From: Macrostomum hystrix | Taxonomy: Eukaryota; Platyhelminthes; Macrostomidae | Direction: 5' to 3' | Assembly: GCA_950097015.1 (NCBI GenBank) | Contig: CATNEN010000037.1 | Coordinates: 496,001-560,000, forward strand | Length of the DNA: 64,000 bases | Shown: piece by piece, positions 55,513 through 64,000 of the stretch | Position numbering within the stretch: the stretch's first letter is position 1 | Layout of the letters: each line of letters starts with the position of its first letter | The notes under the pieces: generated by a model | Told to the model about the DNA's origin: nothing | Database searches by the model: none | The model's input: the letters and a program-made list of their open reading frames with translations, nothing else | Position numbers and translations under genes: made by a program

Positions 55513-58500
55513 TCAACTGAAACTGCCCCTATTGCTCCTAGCATCGCTGACACTGTCAAATGAGCCCTGATTGACGTGGCCATGTGATCCGACGCCGGCT
55601 CCGGCGCAAGCGTCACTGCTGGACCCGGCCCCGGCGCCGCTGCCGCCACCGCCGGCTGAGCCGGAGTCGGTGCCGTACCATCTGTGCACTTTCGGCTTCA
55701 TGCGCGACAGGATAGCGTTGCTGGCGTCGAATGCGGCCATTATCTCCTCCTTCCATTGGTTGACTAGGACGCGGTCCTATGAGAAATTATGAGGGGTTTC
55801 ATTCTAGTTAGTATATAGGAGTAGCTGAGTAACCCCAAAACTTGGTACATACAGTTTAAACAGTTAAAAATGAATTGACCTTTGAAATATTTTAGCAAGT
55901 TGAGTGAGTTATGAGGAAAATCTTTCTTTTTTAGATTTGAGATAAAAACAAATTGAAAAGTGAAACTTCAATAAACTATCAGCCATGAAGGCTCCTTTAA
56001 AAAATTAGTATATTGAACTAGCTAATAAACCCCCTACGCGAGTTATACATAGCGTCAAACTCAAAGGAGAATTGTTTTTACGCAATTTATTTGCTTTTTA
56101 AATCTGAAGTGCAACAGTATAATGTATCTACAAATTAAAGCAGGGTGAGTGGCAGAGCGGTCTAACGCGTTTGCCTCTCGCACCAAGGTCCCTAAGCACA
56201 TTCATTTGGTTGCGCAGCCGCGGAGAAAAGGCTTGGCGGCTTGTCGTGCAATTTACGCCCTTGAGGGCCAACCTCCAAGTCACAGTGAAAGTATACTGCA
56301 CTGCCTGACGATGAGAAAGTCAGGGCAGATGTACACACCTGTGTGTGTGTGTGCGTGTGTGCTCAGGAGTCAGCGAAATGGGCAGAACTGCCTCCTCGCT
56401 GGCTGCGCCGCAGCCCTCTTGCAATTACTAATTAATCTACAAATAACATCTGTGTGAAATGTTTGCTGATTAAGTGACGCTGTTCAAAGTAAAACTTTCT
56501 TCTAATAGAAGATAGTGTGAAATTATTTAGCTTAACTTTAGCGACGTAGAGTTTTAATCCTTCAAACTTATATACATTCAGTGCTTCCTTTGTCGACTAA
56601 AATATTTGCTCGTCTAGGTCTAGGGCTTGCATGGAAATGGCAGAAATAAGCATAAATTTGGCTGGACAATTTACAACTGAGACAGACGTCAGATAAACTT
56701 TTTCTCGTTTCTCGCTAAATAATAAATTGATTTCATTGAACTAAAAATGGGAGGAGCGTTGCGTTAGTAGCCGGTTTCGGATTTTGAATACGCTGAGTGA
56801 GATGAGGGGCTGTTAGTTGATTGAATGCAAAATTAGAGTTGTAATTGGAAATGGTCAATTCTATCAACACAAAGCACTGGCACAAAGCACTGATTCACAG
56901 AAAAAGCTGATAGAAGACGTGGAGAAGTGAAATAGCAATTCATTCGTTAGGCTTTTAATACTGCTCGATACTTTTTTATTTGCTGAGCTGAGCAAACGGA
57001 GCTGCATGAAAGATGGGCCGGCATGAAGAGGCGGAGACAGTTAAATTTCTAGAAAAAAATGCTGAGAACGAATAGGCAATTGACAGGAGCAGTCTGCGCG
57101 TGTGCTCAAAAGAAGAGTTCAACATAACTACAAAGACTGTTTTTAAGACAGAGACAGACGGGGAAGAAAAAAGGTGGGAAAATAGTTACTATGCGCTTTT
57201 AAAGATTTATTGAGCCAGCAGAAAGTGGCTGAAAAAAGCGATGGAGAAGAAACGTGTAGCTGAGATAGAAGGCAGTATAAAGGCGAAAGCGACTCAAAAC
57301 CTGCCGTAGTGTAAAAAATGCTGAGAGAATTGATGGGTGACTATTTTCTGTGACAGACTTTATCACTGCAATATTTCTTGTTCTTGGTTTGCTCAACTGT
57401 ACAGAAAAAAAGTCCAATTATCTCGAAATGTTAAATTTTGCGCGTAATTTTAAAAGTCCATCAGTGGTCTGTTTGCGCCACTGATGGCAAATAAAGTTTG
57501 ATACCCAGATTATATCTCCTGTTTAAAATACAGAATTCTGACATGCTATAGACACAGAATTCCTTATACAATCTAAATCCATAATCCCTAATCCTAGCTA
57601 AATCTAGAATCCCTAATCCAATCTATATCTAGAATCCCTAATCTTATCTAAATCTAGAATCCCTAATCCAATCTAAATCTAGAATCCCTAATCTTATCTA
57701 AATCTAGAATCCCTAATCCAATCTAAATCTAGAATCCCTAATCCAATCTAAATCTAGAATCCCTAATCCTATCTAAACCCAGGGTCCCTAATCCTATCTA
57801 AACCCAGAGTCCCTAATCCAATCTAAACCCAGAGTCCCTAATCCAATCTAAATCTAGAATCCCTAATCCAATCTAAATCTAGAATCCCTAATCCAATCTA
57901 AATCTAGAGTCCCTAATCCAATCTAAACCCAGAGTCCCTAATCCAATCTAAATCCAGAATCCCTAATCCAATCTAAATCCAGAATCCCTAATCCAATCTA
58001 AATCTAGAATCCCTAATCCAATCTATATCTAGAATCCCTAATCCAATCTAAATCTAGAATCCCTAATCCAATCTAAATCTAGAATCCCTAATCCAATCTA
58101 AATCTAGAATCCCTAATCCAATCTAAATCTAGAATCCCTAATCCTAGCTAAATCTAGAATTCCTAATCCAATCTATATCTAGAATCCCTAATCCAATCTA
58201 TATCTAGAATCCCTAATCCAATCTAAATCTAGAATCCCTAATCCAATCTAAATCTAGAATCCCTAATCCAATCTATATCTAGAATCCCTAATCCAATCTA
58301 AATCTAGAATCCCTAATCCAATCTAAATCTAGAATCCCTAATCCAATCTAAATCTAGAATCCCTAATCCAATCTAAGTTCAGAATCCCAGTTCCAATCTA
58401 AATCCGAAATCCCTAATCAAGTAACTCACATGAGATGACAAATAGACTTTCTGATCATTTTTCAGCGTGATGACGATGCAGTTTTCAAATTTGTGCAGCC

Positions 58501-58875
58501 GTTGAAAATCTGGCGACACGTCCCTGATGTCGAACATGCTGATAAGCTCGGCGCCCTTCTTCTGCACCAGGCCGTCTCTGGATTTGCCGTAGAACTCCAG
58601 CCGGTTGGGGAACAGGCGCAGGTGCCGCTTCTGCCAGGTCTGTAGGAACGGCCCGCATAGGCGTTGAATTTCGCCTTCCACAATGCAATCCGACACCGAG
58701 ATGAGCTGGTGAGCGTCTGTCTCAGACTTCTTGTGGCGTCGTTTCTGTTCGACCTTGTCAGTTTCCTGGTTGACAACTTCGAACACAGTTTCAGCTATCT
58801 CCAGTTGCCAACGCTCGGACACAACCAGGGAGAAGTTGCGGTACAGCTGCTGGTCAGCCTCAGTTAGCTTGATGC
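55513..58875 (-). CDS. GRK2: G protein-coupled receptor kinase 2/3 (beta-ARK), last two coding exons
   Basis: C-terminal part of a GRK2/3-type kinase, which phosphorylates active GPCRs at the membrane, recruited by Gbeta-gamma and PIP2 through its PH domain. Exons on the minus strand are 58875..58430 and 55776..55513; the first begins in phase 1 and they join in phase 0 (SSH|DRVLVNQW). The first reads GIKLTEADQQLYRNFSLVVS, ERWQLEIAETVFEVVNQETD and then the PH domain (DCIVEGEIQRLCGPFLQTWQ, LFPNRLEFYGKS), closely matching vertebrate GRK2/3 and Drosophila Gprk1 in order. The last exon completes the PH helix (NQWKEEIMAAFDASNAILSR) and ends in a Gly/Ser/Ala-rich tail with no obvious homologue. The kinase and RGS domains lie beyond the right edge. 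A SINE and a 25-bp array lie in the intron between these exons; the upstream intron holds three more arrays. GRK2 and GRK3 are not separated outside vertebrates. Confidence 0.93.
56143..56440 (+). mobile_element. tRNA-headed SINE, family A, in a GRK2 intron
   Basis: Same family as 21575-21949. The head GAGTGGCAGAGCGGTCTAAC carries the best preserved A box in the window and resembles a tRNA-Leu-type start. The B box region is deleted (CCTAAG runs straight to CACATTCATTTGG), so this copy should be Pol III-dead. The body keeps CAGTGAAAGTATAC, CTGACGATGAGAAAGTCAGG and a TG dinucleotide run, and ends near AATTACTAATTAATC. Confidence 0.87.
56445..57544. other. Unique part of a GRK2 intron
   Basis: No exon recognised; short minus-strand frames (for example 57199-57417) have no family I know. 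55777-56142 on the other side of the SINE is also unique intron sequence. Confidence 0.45.
57545..58425 (+). repeat. 25-bp repeat in the last GRK2 intron
   Basis: About 34 copies of a unit containing CTAATCCAATCTAAATCTAG, with AACCCAG variants grouped near 57.77-57.95 kb. It starts within a few bases of the GRK2 donor at 58429. Confidence 0.97.
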
Positions 58876-58884
58876 CTGCGGAAT

Positions 58885-59168
58885 GAACGATTCTGGGTGG
58901 GTTCCTGCTTCGATTCTAGGTGGGTTCCTGCTTCGATTCTAGGTGGGTTCCTGCTTCGATTCTAGGTGGGTTCCTGCTTCGATTCTAGGTGGGTTCCTGC
59001 TTCGATTCTAGGTGGGTTCCTGCTTCGATTCTAGGTGGGTTCCTGCTTCGATTCTAGGTGGGTTCCTGCTTCGATTCTAGGTGGGTTCCTGCTTCGATTC
59101 TAGGTGGGTTCCTGCTTCGATTCTAGGTGGGTTCCTGCTTCGATTCTAGGTGGGTTCCTGCTTCGATT
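58885..59168 (+). repeat. 23-bp repeat in GRK2 upstream intron
   Basis: Twelve almost identical copies of a unit containing GGGTTCCTGCTTCGATTCTA, starting about 10 bp from the GRK2 acceptor. Its core TCCTGCTTCGATTCT differs by one base from the core of the next array (TCCTGCTACGATTCT), so the two are related. Confidence 0.97.
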
Positions 59169-59189
59169 CTTGCTAAGAATATGGAATGT

Positions 59190-61880
59190 ACCTTCTGGTA
59201 CGGCTGGATTCTGTGTCAGTATCCTGCTACGATTCTGTATCAGCTACGATTCTGTGTCAGTATCCTGCTACGATTCTGTATCAGCTACGATTCTGTGTCA
59301 GTATCGTGCTACGATTCTGTATCAGCTACGATTCTGTGTCAGTATCGTGCTACAATTCTGTGTCAGTATCGTGCTACGATTCTGTGTCAGTATCGTGCTA
59401 CGATTCTGTATCAGCTACGATTCTGTGTCAGTATCGTGCTACGATTCTGTGTCAGTATCGTGCTACGATTCTGTGTCAGTATCGTGCTACGATTCTGTGT
59501 CAGTATCGTGCTACGATTCTGTGTCAGTATCGTGCTACGATTCTGTGTCAGTATCGTGCTACGATTCTGTGTCAGTATCGTGCTACGATTCTGTGTCAGT
59601 ATCGTGCTACGATTCTGTGTCAGTATCGTGCTACGATTCTGTGTCAGTATCGTGCTACGATTCTGTGTCAGTATCGTGCTACGATTCTGTGTCAGTATCG
59701 TGCTACGATTCTGTATCAGTATCGTGCTACGATTCTGTGTCAGTATCCTGCTACGATTCTGTGTCAGTATCGTGCTACGATTCTGTGTCAGTATCCTGCT
59801 ACGATTCTGTATCAGCTACGATTCTGTGTCAGTATCCTGCTACGATTCTGTATCAGCTACGATTCTGTGTCAGTATCGTGCTACGATTCTGTGTCAGTAT
59901 CGTGCTACGATTCTGTGTCAGTATCCTGCTACGATTCTGTATCAGCTACGATTCTGTGTCAGTATCGTGCTACGATTCTGTATCAGCTACGATTCTGTGT
60001 CAGTATCGTGCTACGATTCTGTATCAGCTACGATTCTGTGTCAGTATCGTGCTACGATTCTGTGTCAGTATCGTGCTACGATTCTGTGTCAGTATCGTGC
60101 TACGATTCTGTGTCAGTATCGTGCTACGATTCTGTGTCAGTATCCTGCTACGATTCTGTGTCAGTATCGTGCTACGATTCTGTGTCAGTATCGTGCTACG
60201 ATTCTGTGTCAGTATCGTGCTACGATTCTGTGTCAGTATCGTGCTACGATTCTGTGTCAGTATCGTGCTACGATTCTGTGTCAGTATCCTGCTACGATTC
60301 TGGTGTCAGTATCCTGCTACGATTCTGTATCAGTATCCTGCTACGATTCTGTGTCAGTATCCTGCTACGATTCTGTATCAGTATCGTGCTACGATTCTGT
60401 GTCAGTATCGTGCTACGATTCTGTGTCAGTATCGTGCTACGATTCTGTGTCAGTATCCTGCTACGATTCTGTGTCAGTATCCTGCTACGATTCTGTGTCA
60501 GTATCGTGCTACGATTCTGTGTCAGTATCCTGCTACGATTCTGTATCAGTATCGTGCTACGATTCTGTGTCAGTATCGTGCTACGATTCTGTGTCAGTAT
60601 CGTGCTACGATTCTGTGTCAGTATCCTGCTACGATTCTGTGTCAGTATCCTGCTACGATTCTGTGTCAGTATCGTGCTACGATTCTGTGTCAGTATCGTG
60701 CTACGATTCTGTGTCAGTATCCTGCTACGATTCTGTATCAGTATCCTGCTACGATTCTGTGTCAGTATCCTGCTACGATTCTGTGTCAGTATCGTGCTAC
60801 GATTCTGTGTCAGTATCGTGCTACGATTCTGTGTCAGTATCCTGCTACGATTCTGTGTCAGTATCCTGCTACGATTCTGTATCAGTATCGTGCTACGATT
60901 CTGTGTCAGTATCGTGCTACGATTCTGTGTCAGTATCGTGCTACGATTCTGTGTCAGTATCGTGCTACGATTCTGTGTCAGTATCCTGCTACGATTCTGT
61001 GTCAGTATCCTGCTACGATTCTGTGTCAGTATCGTGCTACGATTCTGTGTCAGTATCGTGCTACGTATTCTGTGTCAGTATCCTGCTACGATTCTGTGTC
61101 AGTATCCTTCTACGATCTGTGTCAGTATCGTGCTACGATTCTGTGTTCAGTCATCCTGCTACGATTCTGTGTCAGTATCGTGCTACGATTCTGTGTCAGT
61201 ATCGTGCTACGATTCTGTGTCAGTATCCTGCTACGATTCTGTATCAGTATCCTGCTACGATTCTGTATCAGTATCGTGCTACGATTCTGTGTCAGTATCG
61301 TGCTACGATTCTGTGTAGTATCCGTGCTACGATTCTGTGTCAGTATCGTGCTACGATTCTGTGTCAGTATCGTGCTACGATTCTGTGTCAGTATCCTGCT
61401 ACGATTCTGTGTCAGTATCGTGCTACGATTCTGTGTCAGTATCGTGCTACGATGTTCTGCTGTCAGTATCGTGCTACGATTCTGTGTCAGTATCGTGCTA
61501 CGATTCTGTGTCAGTATCGTGCTACGATTCTGTGTCAGTATCGTGCTACGATTCTGTGTCAGTATCGTGCTACGATTCTGTGTCAGTATCGTGCTACGAT
61601 TCTGTGTCAGTATCGTGCTACGATTCTGTGTCAGTATCGTGCTACGATTCTGTGTCAGTATCGTGCTACGATTCTGTGTCAGTATCGTGCTACGATTCTG
61701 TGTCAGGTATCGTGCTACGATTCTGTGTCAGTATCGTGCTACGATTCTGTGTCAGTATCGTGCTACGATTCTGTGTCAGTATCGTGCTACGATTCTGTGT
61801 CAGTATCCTGCTACGATTCTGTGTCAGTATCCTGCTACGATTCTGTGTCAGTATCGTGCTACGATTCTGGATAAGGAATT
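59190..61880 (+). repeat. 24-bp repeat of about 110 copies in GRK2 upstream intron
   Basis: The largest array: units TGCTACGATTCTGTGTCAGT plus ATCG or ATCC. A 15-bp short form (CTGTATCAGCTACGATT) is interspersed in the left third. Indels cluster at 61.06-61.46 kb. No forward frame contains a stop within the unit, so all three frames stay open for long stretches; I do not regard them as genes. Confidence 0.98.
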
Positions 61881-62629
61881 ATGCTACGACTCTTAGCCCC
61901 ATGCACTCTATCCTAGCATTATTTAATATTTAGTTATCTCTCCTTTGAGCACAAGCAAAAAATAACTGCTCAGGCGGTCGCTTACAAGGTTTAGGAGGAC
62001 AACGTATTGTGAGTAGTGGGGCGGGGGAGGCAATGTCCGCCCTAATCCTAATAGCGAGGCTTTTAAGCTAGCTTTTGAGTATTTACAAAAATGGCTACTC
62101 ACCAAACCCTCTTATACTTTTTTCATAGTGCGCAAGCCTATTTAGAATATTTTTTATGTGAAGGCCGAGCAAGGGATCCTACCCCATCCCGCATCTCCTC
62201 CACTGCTCGGCCCACAATTGCCCACACCCCCAACAGCTACAACAATCTAGTTTTCCAGTTCAATGCCTTCGGTCTGGCCCAGAGTAGGCATTAATCAAAC
62301 TGGAGCCGCAAACATTGGGGGGCGGGACCGCTACAGCCCCAGCCACGCTTGCCCACTCAAAAAGTAGGATTCTGCTTTTATAGCTTGTGTGTGAAGCGCA
62401 TTAAAAAATGGTCAACGCTGCTTCTTTGCCTAACCAAAGTGTACTAACAAGTCATTCGACAACTGCATTATGGATTGCACCAGGAATTTGTGCACTAAAG
62501 CATTAAACTTTTTGGATAAATTTTCGCACAACTGATCAGAGTGGCAAAAGTCAAAGGGATCATAAAATGACAAAACTAACGGATGAGACCAGAAACAACT
62601 AACCCGATTACAAGCAGAATCAGAGAGGA
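61881..62629. other. Unique GRK2 intron or flank between arrays
   Basis: A search by eye for the preceding GRK2 exon (the AGC-tail motif before GIKL) on the minus strand found nothing. Short open frames on both strands have no recognisable family. Confidence 0.4.
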
Positions 62630-64000
62630 CAACCATACAGGATCAGAGAGGACAGCCATACAGGATCAGAGAGGAAAACCATACAGGATCAGAGAGGACA
62701 ACCATACAGGATCAGAGAGGACAACCATACAGGATCAGAGAGGACAACCATACAGGATCAGAGAGGACAACCACACAGGATCAGAGAGGACAACCATACA
62801 GGATCAGAGAGGACAACCATACAGGATCAGAGAGGACAACCACACAGGATCAGAGAGGACAACCACACAGGATCAGATAGGACAACCATACAGGATCAGA
62901 GAGGACAACCATACAGGATCAGAGAGGACAACCACACAGGATCAGAGAGGACAACCACACAGGATCAGAGAGGACAACCATACAGGATCAGAGAGGACAA
63001 CCACACAGGATCAGAGAGGACAACCATACTGGATCAGAGAGGACAACCATACAGGATCAGAGAGGACAACCATACAGGATCAGAGAGGACAACCATACAG
63101 GATCCGAGAGGACAACCATACAGGATCAGAGAGGACAACCACACAGGATCAGAGAGGACAACCATACAGGATCAGAGAGGACAACCATACAGGATCAGAG
63201 AGGACAACCACACAGGATCAGAGAGGACAACCACACAGGATCAGAGAGGACAACCACACAGGATCAGAGAGGACAACCATACAGGATCAGAGAGGACAAC
63301 CACACAGGATCAGAGAGGACAACCACACAGGATCAGAGAGGACAACCATACAGGATCAGAGAGGACAACCACACAGGATCAGAGAGGACAACCATACTGG
63401 ATCAGAGAGGACAACCATACAGGATCAGAGAGGACAACCATACAGGATCAGAGAGGACAACCATACAGGATCCGAGAGGACAACCATACAGGATCAGAGA
63501 GGACAACCACACAGGATCAGAGAGGACAACCATACAGGATCAGAGAGGACAACCATACAGGATCAGAGAGGACAACCACACAGGATCAGAGAGGACAACC
63601 ACACAGGATCAGAGAGGACAACCACACAGGATCAGAGAGGACAACCATACAGGATCAGAGAGGACAACCATACAGGATCAGAGAGGACAACCATACAGGA
63701 TCAGAGAGGACAACCACACAGGATCAGAGAGGACAACCACACAGGATCAGAGAGGACAACCATACAGGATCAGAGAGGACAACCATACAGGATCAGAGAG
63801 GACAACCATACAGGATCAGAGAGGACAACCATACAGGATCAGAGAGGACAACCATACAGGATCAGAGAGGACAACCACACAGGATCAGAGAGGACAACCA
63901 TACAGGATCAGAGAGGACAACCATACAGGATCAGAGAGGACAACCACACAGGATCAGAGAGGACAACCACACAGGATCAGAGAGGACAACCATACAGGAT
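62630..64000 (+). repeat. 23-bp repeat running off the right edge
   Basis: About 59 copies of a unit containing CAGGATCAGAGAGGACAACC, with ATAC/ACAC variants. Rare variants recur at a fixed distance (TACTGGATC at 63027 and 63395; GATCCGAG at 63101 and 63469), giving a 368-bp higher-order unit of 16 monomers. The array continues past the window. Confidence 0.98.

Noticed and set aside
56143-56457. 102-codon plus-strand frame near 56.2 kb
   Set aside because: It lies entirely within a SINE copy.
59104-61933. Open frames of 700-930 codons in all three forward frames
   Set aside because: They consist only of the 24-bp repeat (YDSVSVSC in three registers), lie antisense in a GRK2 intron and exist because the period is a multiple of 3 with no stop in the unit.
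61337-61933. Possible GRK2 exon upstream of 58875 within the window
   Set aside because: No minus-strand match to the expected kinase or AGC-tail sequence was seen between 58876 and 64000; the preceding exon is probably outside the window.

Overview
This is nuclear DNA from an animal, most likely an invertebrate: the genes are split by GT-AG introns, animal families are present (RPL26, USO1/p115, SLC49A4/DIRC2, SMC3, POC5, GRK2/3 with a PH domain), and mobile elements include a mariner transposon and tRNA-headed SINEs. I cannot name the phylum from sequence alone.

Layout. 1-4.3 kb: three arrays of one 30-bp minisatellite in alternating orientation. 4.3-10.0 kb: RPL26 on the minus strand; its single coding intron holds a 35-bp array, a complete mariner element and a 20-bp array. 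12.3-19.5 kb: USO1 on the minus strand in seven coding exons. 19.5-25.3 kb: gene-poor sequence with a MITE-like element, two SINE copies and an unresolved exon-like patch. 25.7-27.8 kb: SLC49A4-like transporter, plus strand. 28.3-29.0 kb: small Cys/Pro- and Gly-rich gene, plus strand. 29.0-32.9 kb: AT-rich spacer with an inverted copy of the SMC3 5' end and a Merlin-like transposase fragment. 32.9-44.1 kb: SMC3, plus strand, thirteen coding exons. 46.3-52.0 kb: POC5, plus strand, five coding exons. 55.5-58.9 kb: the last two exons of GRK2/3, minus strand, whose gene continues beyond the right edge through further intronic arrays.

The most unusual property is the introns. Almost every intron longer than about 250 bp is largely filled by its own, different tandem repeat (unit 16-56 bp, from a few to about 110 copies). 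Summed roughly by hand, arrays occupy 24-25 kb, more than a third of the window. Many units, read on the gene's sense strand, carry a splice-donor-like (CAGGTGAG, CAGGTAG) or acceptor-like (CTCCTTCAG, TTCATTCAG, GGTTTTCAG) motif, so some introns hold dozens of decoy splice sites. Several arrays are also open in frame with the neighbouring exon.

The genes are unrelated housekeeping or cell-biology loci (translation, ER-Golgi tethering, lysosomal transport, cohesin, centriole assembly, receptor desensitisation) and do not form a pathway. Exon boundaries were placed by hand from reading frame, phase and GT/AG signals and agree in phase throughout, with one inferred GC-AG intron in USO1.
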